From Chloroflexota bacterium (lineage in GTDB: Bacteria > Chloroflexota > Anaerolineae > B4-G1): a stretch of 41,931 nucleotides of DNA. A model generated the notes under the pieces. It was not told the DNA's origin. It saw only the letters and a program-made list of their open reading frames with translations, and searched no databases. The stretch is taken from NCBI GenBank assembly GCA_024232355.1, contig JAAEPW010000286.1, forward strand, positions 1 to 41,931. The letters are read 5' to 3'. A program made the position numbers and the translations under genes. This document shows positions 8,698 through 15,966 of the stretch, in pieces (within the stretch, counting starts at the first letter, position 1; each line of letters opens with the position of its first letter).

Positions 8698-9771
8698 ATG
8701 TACTATCCTGCTGAAGTCCAAGTTACCCCATTAACTACCGTGCGCCGCGAGCGAGTGCTGCCGGTGCCCGGTGAAATATTGGTAAGCGTGGGTGATCGCG
8801 TGGAGCCCAGGCAAATTGTAGCACACACGGAACTGACCGGCGATTTTCGTATCGTACCGGTGGCTCGATTGTTGGGCATATCTACATCAAAAACCAAACG
8901 CTATCTGCGCATCAAACCGGGCGACGAGGTAAAGCGAGGACAAACCATCGCTAGAAAAGGATATCTACCCGCCCGCACTGTCAAATCGCCCATAAATGGT
9001 ATCATAAAAGCCAGTGGCGGCGGGCGCGTACTGATTGAGGCACCTTCCACTCCATTTGAACTGTTCGCATATATCAATGGCACTGTGGTTAATGTATTGG
9101 AGCCGCACGGCTTGATCATAGAGACTACAGGGGCCGTCATTCAGGGAATGTGGGGAGGTGGTGGAGGCTCAAGAGGTGAGAATCTGGGCATCATCAAATG
9201 TGTGGTAACGAGCCCTGACCAAGCGCTGCGCGCCCAAAATCTGGACCTTTCCTGTCGAGGGATGATCTTGGTCGGTGGCGCCAGGCTGAGCGAGGCTGTG
9301 TTGGAACAAGCACAGGAACTTCAAGTGGGAGGTATTGTGGTAGGGGGAATATCGCCGGAACTGATTCCTCAAATCGAACAATCGCCCTTGCCCATAGTCG
9401 CCACCGAAGGTATCGGAACAGTGCCAATGGCAGAACCAATCTTTCGATTGCTCACGACGAACGACGGACGAGAAGCCTCGATCAGCGCGCGAGTACAACC
9501 ACGCTGGCCAATCGTACGTCCCGAAATTATCATCCCTCTACCCGCCAATACATTGCCAGCATCTCAAACACAGATGGGAGAGCCGTTGACGGTGGGAACA
9601 CAAGTGCGAGCGGTGCGTGCGCCCTATATGGGCGCCGTGGGCCAAATTGTGATGCTCCCCGAACAAGCCCGTCGTACAGAAACCGGCGGAAAAGCACTTT
9701 GTGCAAAAGTAGATCTAGGACAAGATACACCTATTTTTATTCCCCTGGCAAATCTAGAAGTTTTGCGCTAG
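8698..9771 (+). CDS. biotinyl-like/KOW-domain protein of the MutL cluster
   Basis: 357 residues. The first 120 residues read like a barrel-sandwich (biotinyl/lipoyl-like) fold: VPGEILVSVGDRVEPRQ, then LRIKPGDEVKRGQTIA and VKSPINGIIKASGGGRV. There is no lysine in the usual attachment position, so it is probably not lipoylated. A middle domain (about 150-270) has alternating strands and helices with GMILVGGARLSE and VGGIVVGGISPEL. The last 60 residues resemble a KOW motif (VGTQVRAVRAPYMGAVGQIV, then FIPLANLEVL). A GGAGGG ribosome site precedes the ATG, six bases after the MutL-like gene, so the two products are probably made together and may interact. Function unknown. Confidence 0.65.
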   Translation: MYYPAEVQVTPLTTVRRERVLPVPGEILVSVGDRVEPRQIVAHTELTGDFRIVPVARLLGISTSKTKRYLRIKPGDEVKRGQTIARKGYLPARTVKSPINGIIKASGGGRVLIEAPSTPFELFAYINGTVVNVLEPHGLIIETTGAVIQGMWGGGGGSRGENLGIIKCVVTSPDQALRAQNLDLSCRGMILVGGARLSEAVLEQAQELQVGGIVVGGISPELIPQIEQSPLPIVATEGIGTVPMAEPIFRLLTTNDGREASISARVQPRWPIVRPEIIIPLPANTLPASQTQMGEPLTVGTQVRAVRAPYMGAVGQIVMLPEQARRTETGGKALCAKVDLGQDTPIFIPLANLEVLR

Positions 9772-9807
9772 CCACGATTTAGGAGAGATCGATTTAAGGA
9801 GGCAACA

Positions 9808-10443
9808 ATGGACAATCTCGATTTATATGGAGAAGAAGAACTGTACGAAGACGAAGATGAAGAAGCGATAGAAGAAGAAGGGTCCAACCGAACCTTTATT
9901 ATGCTCGCCGGAGGTTTGGGAGGGCTACTTGCAATAACAATCTGCATCTTTCTCGTCTGGGCACTCGTCATCAGCCCCAGAATGGCGACAAATCGTGTGG
10001 CGGAGAATGATGCCATAGCAACTCAAAATGCTGAGGCAATGGCTCTAATGGCGACAGATACCGTCGCACCTGAGCCTACAGAAGAACCTGCCGGTACAGA
10101 ACCGACCGAGGCTGCACCCGAGCCAACAGATACCGTCGTACCTCCTACAGCCACACGACGGCCGACAGCCACGCCTCAGTCAGAGGATCCCACCGAGACA
10201 TCAGAAGAAGCTGCCGATGCCACGCCAGAAGAAACTGTCGAGACATCACCAGAAAATGCGGCCGATGCAACTGAAGAAACAGCAACACCGAGACCCCAAG
10301 CAACCTCACGGCCTACGGCCACACCAAGCTCTAGGAAAAGTGGAGTCCCTGAAACAGGGATCGGCACATTCGCAACCGCTGTACTGGCAGTGGGCTTGAT
10401 GTTCTTGCTGTTCGCGGTACGTCGTATGCGCCAGGCGGTTTAG
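9808..10443 (+). CDS. membrane protein with Thr/Pro/Glu-rich linker and VPETG sorting-like tail
   Basis: 211 residues, AGGAGG ribosome site. The very acidic N-terminus (EEELYEDEDEEAIEEE) is followed by a membrane helix at about 33-55. Residues 75-180 are a low-complexity stretch of Thr, Pro, Glu and Ala (PTEEPAGTEPTEAAPEPTDT and similar) that would be an extended stalk. The end has VPETG, a hydrophobic stretch and RRMRQ, the three-part plan of an LPXTG cell-wall sorting signal, although the first residue is Val. It is the last gene of the MutL/PDWL unit and probably exposes the stalk outside the cell. Confidence 0.65.
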   Translation: MDNLDLYGEEELYEDEDEEAIEEEGSNRTFIMLAGGLGGLLAITICIFLVWALVISPRMATNRVAENDAIATQNAEAMALMATDTVAPEPTEEPAGTEPTEAAPEPTDTVVPPTATRRPTATPQSEDPTETSEEAADATPEETVETSPENAADATEETATPRPQATSRPTATPSSRKSGVPETGIGTFATAVLAVGLMFLLFAVRRMRQAV

Positions 10444-10577
10444 TGATTGCAAGTGATGTCCAGAAAACTGTCAGATCGGGAAAAAAGTTAACAGTTAATC
10501 TGTTGATTTGCCAGTTTCCCAATTCAACAAGATAAACTCGAATGCCCAGACAAGGTGTCCCGGTAGCATAATTATGG

Positions 10578-10609
10578 GGGCAAGCGAACGATGTTCGTTT
10601 GCCCTTTTT
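10578..10609 (+). terminator. rho-independent terminator after the MutL/PDWL cluster
   Basis: A 12-bp stem (10578-10589 with 10593-10604, one G-T pair) with a three-base loop is followed by five T residues at 10605-10609. It lies 135 bp past the last stop of the plus-strand unit and faces the right way. Confidence 0.75.
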
Positions 10610-10639
10610 GCATGCCCAAGATGAGGGTCTGCTTGCCAC

Positions 10640-10882
10640 ATTTACAGTGACAGAGGCAATCCGATCCGGGGCTCCAATATCTTGATAAAGTGCCAGACGC
10701 TCTTTCAGGTAACACCTTGCCTCTGCATATTCGTTTAGATCATGGACCACCAAACCCGAGCTTTCCAGAATGCGCGTGATGCGCCTCCGGTTACCCATCT
10801 CTTGCGCGAGGGCTTGAGCTGCCAAGTACATCCGACAGACTTGGCATAATCGGGCACTGTCACAAAATCTCTTGGAAACTTG
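10640..10882 (-). pseudogene. remnant of a TPR-repeat protein
   Basis: The minus-strand frame reads like one and a half tetratricopeptide repeats of the type found in large AfsR-like or LuxR-like regulators (AQALAQEMGNRRRI, LNEYAEARCYLKERLALYQDIG). There is an in-frame stop just upstream, no ribosome site, and the similarity fades after VTVNVAS, where the frame runs into the terminator region. I take it as a decayed fragment. The rest of 10444-10922 holds only the terminator. Confidence 0.5.
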
Positions 10883-10922
10883 TCAGGTCTTTCAGGGACG
10901 CTCACTTGGAAAACCAAAAATC

Positions 10923-12605
10923 TTAGATATCTTGACTTGTGACACGAGACCTCTGCAAATCCTCCAGGTCAATGTAACGTCCGAGTGTCCCGTCACGGAC
11001 CTCCCAGATAGATGTGGCGAATCGTCGGATAAAGTACCGGTCGTGGACCACTGTCAGCACTGTGCCCTCAAAGGCCTGCATCGCCTGCTCAAATTGTGCT
11101 CGGCTGGGAATGTCGAGATGGTTGATCGGCTCGTCCAGCATCAAAAAGTTACAGCCGGTTGCTACCAGACGGGCCAAGACCAGTCGTGCCCGTTCCCCAT
11201 AACTCAGCGATCTCACTGGCACGAACACCTCGTCCCCCGAAAACAAAAAATAGTGCAAGAATGAGCGGACATCGGTCTCTGACATTACGGCTACCTCAGC
11301 GACGGAATCGAACGGCGTGCTTGCCGGGTCGAGCGTCTCTTGCTCCTGGGCATAGTAGCCCAACTTGACGTTGGTTCCCAACCGCACCTTCCCGTCCAGT
11401 GGTGCAAGCTGCCCGGCGACGACGCGCAGCAACGTTGTCTTGCCCGCGCCGTTTGGTCCGACCATCGCGGCCCGCTCCCCAGCACGCAGCACTTGGTTGA
11501 CTTTGCGCACCAACGGTATGCCCTCGTACCCAACAGTCAGGTTTGTAAGGACGAGGACGTCACGCCCGCTCTCCGGTGTGTTCTCGAACGCCAGGTTCAT
11601 TTGCCAGGTTGGTTTGGGTTTTTCCACACGCTCCTGGCTGTCTAGGTATCGCCCGAGTTTCCGCTCTCGGGCCTTGGCTTTTTTTGCCACCTTTTTGGCG
11701 ATTCGACGAATCCCTGGTTGGCCTGGCGTGGTGGTCAACTCGACGCTTTTCGCCTGGTTCCGGGTTCGTTCGATATCCTGCCGAACGCGCCGAATCTCTG
11801 CCCGTTGGTCCCGCCATTGGTCCCACTGCTTTTCCCGATTTCGCTCCCAGGTCTCGATATAGTCGGAATAGTTGCCAATGTACTCGACTACAGTGTGTGT
11901 CTCTGGGATGAGGTCAATGATCTTGTTCACTGTCTGGTCGAGAAAGGTGCGGTCGTGGGAGACGATCAGAGCGGCTCCGGCATAATCGCGCAGCCACGCT
12001 TCCAACCATTCCAGCGCCTCGATGTCGAGGTGGTTGGTGGGTTCATCCAGTAGGAGTAATTGCGGTCTGTGCGCTAACAGTCGAGCCAGCCCCAGGCGGG
12101 TCTTTTGTCCTCCACTGAGGTTCGTGACGGGCATATCCGGCGGCACATTGTCCAATCCCAACCCTGCCAGTACTGCTTGTACCTCGTGGAGTGGTGTCTG
12201 TGTTTTTGCCAGCGCCTCTAGTTCTGTCAACGCTTTGCTGTACGTCTCCATCATGCGAGCCTGCTCGACGCCATGGCTCGCTGCCAGTGCCTCGGCCAAT
12301 TGTGCCACCCGCGCCGACGCTGCCTCCATCGCCTTTTCCCCAACTTGCAAGAAATCACTCAGCGTGTCCTCTTCCGCATAGCGCTGTCCTTGTTCTAGAT
12401 AACCCAGCCGCAGACTAGGCGGAGCGAATTGCACAGAACCCGCGTCAGCTTGCACTTGCCCGACAATGATGTGTAGCAGTGTGGTCTTGCCACAACCGTT
12501 TGGCCCGATCAGTCCCAACCGATCACCTGGATTGACGATAAAAGAGACGTTTTCCAAAATGGTCACGTCACTGTAATGTTTGTGAATGTTTGCTAGTTGT
12601 AACAA
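10923..12605 (-). CDS. ABC-F family ATPase (ribosome-associated, possible antibiotic protection)
   Basis: 560 residues from a TTG start; AAGGAG lies about 11 bases upstream. Two ABC domains: Walker A GPNGCGKTT (near 35) and GPNGAGKTT (near 385), signatures LSGGQKTRL and LSYGERARL, and Walker B LLLDEPTNHLD and FLMLDEPINHLD. There are no membrane segments. The charged helical linker between the domains (about 250-335, with KKVAKKAKARERKLGRYL) is the ABC-F hallmark that reaches into the ribosomal E/P site. ABC-F proteins act on translating ribosomes, either as housekeeping factors or by dislodging antibiotics. The leader with a short peptide gene and terminator argues for an inducible, resistance-type member. 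The second Walker B has Ile for the usual Thr. Confidence 0.9.
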   Translation of the reverse strand: MLQLANIHKHYSDVTILENVSFIVNPGDRLGLIGPNGCGKTTLLHIIVGQVQADAGSVQFAPPSLRLGYLEQGQRYAEEDTLSDFLQVGEKAMEAASARVAQLAEALAASHGVEQARMMETYSKALTELEALAKTQTPLHEVQAVLAGLGLDNVPPDMPVTNLSGGQKTRLGLARLLAHRPQLLLLDEPTNHLDIEALEWLEAWLRDYAGAALIVSHDRTFLDQTVNKIIDLIPETHTVVEYIGNYSDYIETWERNREKQWDQWRDQRAEIRRVRQDIERTRNQAKSVELTTTPGQPGIRRIAKKVAKKAKARERKLGRYLDSQERVEKPKPTWQMNLAFENTPESGRDVLVLTNLTVGYEGIPLVRKVNQVLRAGERAAMVGPNGAGKTTLLRVVAGQLAPLDGKVRLGTNVKLGYYAQEQETLDPASTPFDSVAEVAVMSETDVRSFLHYFLFSGDEVFVPVRSLSYGERARLVLARLVATGCNFLMLDEPINHLDIPSRAQFEQAMQAFEGTVLTVVHDRYFIRRFATSIWEVRDGTLGRYIDLEDLQRSRVTSQDI

Positions 12606-12655
12606 TGTAATAAATCTCCTTGATCAAAAAGTAGCAAGTGGATGAGGGGAGCATG

Positions 12656-12690
12656 AAAAAAGCCGTGGGGCTTGTTGCACCCCACGGCTT
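12656..12690 (-). terminator. attenuator terminator in the ABC-F leader
   Basis: A perfect 10-bp GC-rich stem (12661-12670 with 12680-12689, extendable by one A-T pair) is followed on the minus strand by six T residues. It stands between the promoter and start codon of the ABC-F gene. A segment just after the leader-peptide stop (TTCCACGCT) can pair with the 5' half of the terminator stem with one bulged base, giving a possible antiterminator. Confidence 0.85.
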
Positions 12691-12725
12691 GTGTTGCGAG
12701 CCTGGTTACGAGTTTCAGCGTGGAA

Positions 12726-12785
12726 CTAGCACGGCAAGGATGCACACCCTCTAAAAAACAAGTTGAAATGTGTGCTGTTGGTCAT
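12726..12785 (-). CDS. 19-residue leader peptide of the ABC-F gene
   Basis: ATG at 12785 has AGAGG 8 bases upstream and opens a frame MTNSTHFNLFFRGCASLPC ending at TAG 12726-12728. It lies about 45 bases after the promoter and just before the attenuator. Its likely job is to make translation of the leader decide between terminator and antiterminator, so that stalled ribosomes (for example with a drug bound) switch on the ABC-F gene. This is inference from layout; the peptide is not one I recognise. Confidence 0.6.
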   Translation of the reverse strand: MTNSTHFNLFFRGCASLPC

Positions 12786-12830
12786 CTCTATTACCTCTGC
12801 TCCAAATTAGACAATATGAAATCTGGCTCT

Positions 12831-12858
12831 AGTATACCCACTTGAGGGAAATTGTCAA
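12831..12858 (-). promoter_or_regulatory. strong promoter of the ABC-F leader
   Basis: On the minus strand TTGACA (12853-12858) and TATACT (12831-12836) are 16 bp apart, nearly consensus. The transcript would begin around 12824 and run through the leader peptide and attenuator. Confidence 0.8.
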
Positions 12859-12871
12859 TGTAGAATGATAC

Positions 12872-13981
12872 CTAAACCGCTCGGAGCGTGAAGGAATAGA
12901 TATTTCCTGCATCCTCTGTGCTTTCAACGCTGGCTTTTCTACCCAACTTTTCCATAATGCGCCGCGCGACCATCATCCCTAATCCACGCTGCCCTGACGA
13001 GGAGCGAGATTGCGCCTGTTCGTTAGATGCCGTGCCGGGGCTATTGTCACGTACCCAGAACTGTATCGTCCCATCCTCCGCTGGCGTTGCGCCTAATTCG
13101 ACGCGCGGCGGACGGCCACCGGATTCGATCGCGCTACTGATATAGTTGGCCCACACTTCTTCGACCCACGGGCCGTGCCCCAGCGCCATCGGCCATTCGT
13201 CGGGCAGGATGATGCCAGCCTGGTATTCTTTGATATGATCTTTCAGGCGATTTACAGCTGTCTTGACAACAATTGCCATATCCAGAGGTCTTATGTCCAC
13301 TTTTTCGACCTGACGCAACCCAGCCAGCAGTAGTAGATCATCGATGATTTTATCCATCTTGCGCCCATTCGACGCAATCGCATCGAGGGACTCCTCCAGC
13401 GACTCGCCCGGCAACGTGGCGTGAAGGCTCTTGAGCATGTCGGCAAAGCCAATGATCGAGGTCAGGGGAGTTTTGAGATCGTGCCCCATAGTTCGGGCCA
13501 GGGCATCCAGTTCCTCGTTCCGCGCTTGCAGTTCTTCGAGCTGGGCTGCCAATTCCCCGCTCGCTTCCTCGAGTTGTTCTTGCAATGCACGCAGTGTCAG
13601 ATGCGTGGCGACGCGAGCCAATACCTCTTTGGCCTGGAATGGTTTGGTGATATAGTCGACGCCCCCGATGGTAAGGGCCCTGACTTTGTTCTCCACTTCT
13701 TCCAGAGCACTGACAAAGATAATGGGAATATCGCGAGTTTGCTCGTCGGCTTTTAATTGCTGGCAGACTTGGTATCCGTCCATCTGTGGCATCATAATAT
13801 CGAGCAGAATCAGATTGGGTGGTGTCGTTCGCACAGCCTCCAGTGCCTCCATGCCACTGTCTGCGGTTTGAACCTCGTATCCTTGTTTGAGCAGCATCGC
13901 AGATAACAAGCGCTGAACGTGTGGCGTGTCATCTACAATCAGAATGGTAGCTTTTGACGTATCTGTTGTTTGATCGTTCAT
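12872..13981 (-). CDS. response-regulator/histidine kinase hybrid
   Basis: 369 residues, cytoplasmic. Residues 10-125 form a receiver domain: D17/D18 acidic pair, phospho-acceptor D61 in LLDIMMP, S91 and K113. A coiled-coil linker (about 128-165, LEEASGELAAQLEELQARNEEL) leads to the H-box GHDLKTPLTSIIGF with H167, then an ATP-binding domain with N-box WANYISSAIESGG, VRDNSPG and GQRGLGMMVARRIMEKLG. The G1/F region is shorter than usual. There is no membrane segment or sensor domain, so the receiver is probably the input and an upstream kinase, or the coiled coil, controls it. No partner kinase or output regulator lies beside it. The gene starts 40 bases from copy A of the dispersed repeat. Confidence 0.9.
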   Translation of the reverse strand: MNDQTTDTSKATILIVDDTPHVQRLLSAMLLKQGYEVQTADSGMEALEAVRTTPPNLILLDIMMPQMDGYQVCQQLKADEQTRDIPIIFVSALEEVENKVRALTIGGVDYITKPFQAKEVLARVATHLTLRALQEQLEEASGELAAQLEELQARNEELDALARTMGHDLKTPLTSIIGFADMLKSLHATLPGESLEESLDAIASNGRKMDKIIDDLLLLAGLRQVEKVDIRPLDMAIVVKTAVNRLKDHIKEYQAGIILPDEWPMALGHGPWVEEVWANYISSAIESGGRPPRVELGATPAEDGTIQFWVRDNSPGTASNEQAQSRSSSGQRGLGMMVARRIMEKLGRKASVESTEDAGNIYSFTLRAV

Positions 13982-14020
13982 CTCTGCCCCCTACTTTCTA
14001 CTTGACTCTATTTCCGAGTA

Positions 14021-14195
14021 AGGCTTTTCCAGTTTTAAGTCCTCCCAAAATTTACAGTGGAGAATCTCATAAATTGCACGCTAGTTACAAAATAACCGGA
14101 AAAGCTCGAGGAATTCCGTCATAATGTGCCTTTCAAGGTGCCGTTGACTGCATCTCAAAATCTGTTTGGGAGATTTATTTCTCTGGAATTCCCTA
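14021..14195 (-). repeat. dispersed intergenic repeat, copy A
   Basis: Its reverse complement matches 28629-28806 over its whole length with about 19 differences by eye, including two one-base gaps. It begins with TAGGGAATTCC five bases from the rlmN stop and ends with AACTGGAAAAGCC about 40 bases before the hybrid kinase start. It has no long open frame. Confidence 0.85.
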
Positions 14196-14200
14196 ATGGC

Positions 14201-15247
14201 TTATCGGTCACTCTCTGACTGGGCGCGGGAGCGTAGCTGACCGCACCCGGCAGCGATCCCCCCACCACGGCGCTGCCGCATTGTGTGGGGAATGTGGTTT
14301 TGATCCAATATCTCTGCAAAGGCGTCGATCGCCGCGAGTTTTGAGGGTTGTTCGTCATAGTCGGCAGTTGGATTCAAACGGATCAAGTTGACGTGCGCCT
14401 CTATTCCCACCATGCGTTCAACCAGTGCCTCTGCTTGTTCGCGTGTGTCGTTGACCCCGTCAACCATCACCCACTCGATCATCACACGGCGCTGGGTTTG
14501 GGCAGTGTACGATTTTATTGCCGCAAACAAATCATCCAAGGGATAGCGTTGGTTGATCGGTACCAATCGGTCACGCAGCGCGTTCGTCGCAGCGTGGAGC
14601 GAGACTGCCAGGTTAATGTGTGGATCTTGTTCAGCCAAACGCTCAATGCCTGGGGCGATTCCCACCGTACTGAGCGTGATACGCCGTTGGACAAAACCGA
14701 GTCCATGGGGATCGGCCAACCGCCGGATGGCACCCAGGGTATGGTCATAGTTCAAGAGTGGTTCGCCCATCCCCATCAGAACAATATTTGACAGTTTTCT
14801 TTGCTTGATTGCCAGTTCGCGTTGTAGATGCAATACTTGTGCCATGATCTCATCGCTAAAGAGTTGGCGTACAAACCCCATCTGTCCCGTGGCACAGAAT
14901 GCACATCCGCAGGAACAGCCCACTTGTGTAGAAATACACGCACTGCGTCGCTCGCGGTATCGTAGCAATACGACTTCGACCTGCTCGCCGTCCTCCAATT
15001 GTAGGAGGTCCTTGCGTGTTTCACCGTCTGGCGATTCCTGCCGGGCCAGCACCGGCGGCACGTAGAACGTTGTCTCTGCCGCCAGCCGTTCCCGCAATAT
15101 ATGGGGCAGGGCTGGCATCTGATCAAAGGTGGTACCTCCGCACCGGTAGAGCCACTGCCACACTTGTCGTGCGTCGGGGCGCGTTCCACCCCACGTTGCC
15201 AGCAGTGCCTCCAACGCCGCAAGGTCCAAATCGTATAGCTTGACCAT
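14201..15247 (-). CDS. rlmN: dual-specificity 23S rRNA/tRNA adenine-C2 methyltransferase RlmN
   Basis: 348 residues from ATG 15247. Radical-SAM enzyme that methylates C2 of adenosine (A2503 in 23S rRNA and A37 in some tRNAs, E. coli numbering). The cluster ligands are C111, C115 and C118 (GCSCGCAFCATG). The SAM site LMGMGEPLLNYD, the LSTVG and NLAVSLHA stretches, and the late methyl-carrying cysteine in IAAGCGQLRSR are all present. The length is normal. An in-frame GTG at 15295 would add 16 residues, but a promoter-like TATACT at 15287-15292 puts that codon upstream of the transcript start. RlmN substrates overlap the region targeted by many drugs handled by ABC-F proteins, yet the genes are separated and have their own promoters. 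Confidence 0.95.
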   Translation of the reverse strand: MVKLYDLDLAALEALLATWGGTRPDARQVWQWLYRCGGTTFDQMPALPHILRERLAAETTFYVPPVLARQESPDGETRKDLLQLEDGEQVEVVLLRYRERRSACISTQVGCSCGCAFCATGQMGFVRQLFSDEIMAQVLHLQRELAIKQRKLSNIVLMGMGEPLLNYDHTLGAIRRLADPHGLGFVQRRITLSTVGIAPGIERLAEQDPHINLAVSLHAATNALRDRLVPINQRYPLDDLFAAIKSYTAQTQRRVMIEWVMVDGVNDTREQAEALVERMVGIEAHVNLIRLNPTADYDEQPSKLAAIDAFAEILDQNHIPHTMRQRRGGGIAAGCGQLRSRAQSESDR

Positions 15248-15286
15248 TTCTGGGATTGTCGATTTACCATCAAGATTCACATCATT

Positions 15287-15314
15287 AGTATACACCGCTC
15301 TCCATTCTGCGCAA
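15287..15314 (-). promoter_or_regulatory. probable rlmN promoter
   Basis: Minus-strand TTGCGC (15309-15314) and TATACT (15287-15292), 16 bp apart. The predicted transcript begins near 15280, which supports the ATG at 15247 as the rlmN start. Confidence 0.55.
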
Positions 15315-15450
15315 CTCTTTCCTGCCAGGGATTTTCAAAGCAGAATCGTCGAGCGGTATACCTCCGCATATAGGGAGCGCACAAAAATCAATCAACGAGA
15401 CCGCCATATATGGGTGGATCATCAAACCGCTACTGATTTGAAAACCCAAG

Positions 15451-15484
15451 AGACCCCAAGGGTATTGAAAAACCCTTGGGGTCT
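15451..15484 (-). terminator. terminator-like hairpin
   Basis: A perfect 13-bp inverted repeat (15451-15463 with 15472-15484) with an 8-base loop lies 25 bp past the stop of the small membrane protein gene. There is no clean T-run after the stem on either strand, so termination would be weak or protein-dependent. Confidence 0.5.
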
Positions 15485-15508
15485 GTGGGAGTCAGTTCAC
15501 TGTCGCCG

Positions 15509-15931
15509 TCAATCGTCGTCGAATGGTTCCTCCAATTTTTCTGATGCTTTTGACATTGTCGCATCTTCTTTGCGCATCACAAAGTAGATGATCAACAGTG
15601 CCACACCCATAAAGAGCGGTACCAGGCCAACCAGCATCCAGGGGCCAAAATTGAGGGGGTACGCATTCCCGCCCAACCCCACAAAGCCGAGGGGCCACAG
15701 GCCAGCCATCAAGGCCAACCCCAATGCCGCCAGCGCGATGCCCCACCCCATCGTCCCCCGACCACGTTGTTTACGCGATGCGCTGGTATACTGCGCATAT
15801 TGCTCCGGCAGCACACCCTTTTCTACCATAGCCATAATCTCCCGGTGCTTGAAATAGCGCGTCACGATAATAGTAGCAAAGATCGCGATCAAGAGCACGC
15901 TCGGGGTTACACACAAAGTCAATTCATCCAT
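15509..15931 (-). CDS. small DUF6249-like membrane protein
   Basis: 140 residues with a GGAG ribosome site 7 bases before the ATG. An N-terminal membrane helix (about 8-25) is followed by RYFKHREIMAMVEKGVLPEQYAQ, a motif I associate with the DUF6249 family, then two further helices (about 62-85 and 95-117) and an acidic tail. Family function is not known. Such proteins often lie near extracytoplasmic sigma factors and DUF4097 genes, and here it directly follows the DUF4097 gene on the same strand, 35 bases away, so the two may share a transcript. Confidence 0.75.
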   Translation of the reverse strand: MDELTLCVTPSVLLIAIFATIIVTRYFKHREIMAMVEKGVLPEQYAQYTSASRKQRGRGTMGWGIALAALGLALMAGLWPLGFVGLGGNAYPLNFGPWMLVGLVPLFMGVALLIIYFVMRKEDATMSKASEKLEEPFDDD

Positions 15932-15966
15932 TTTTCATCTCCTATTTTAATTTGCTAGTTCAACAC

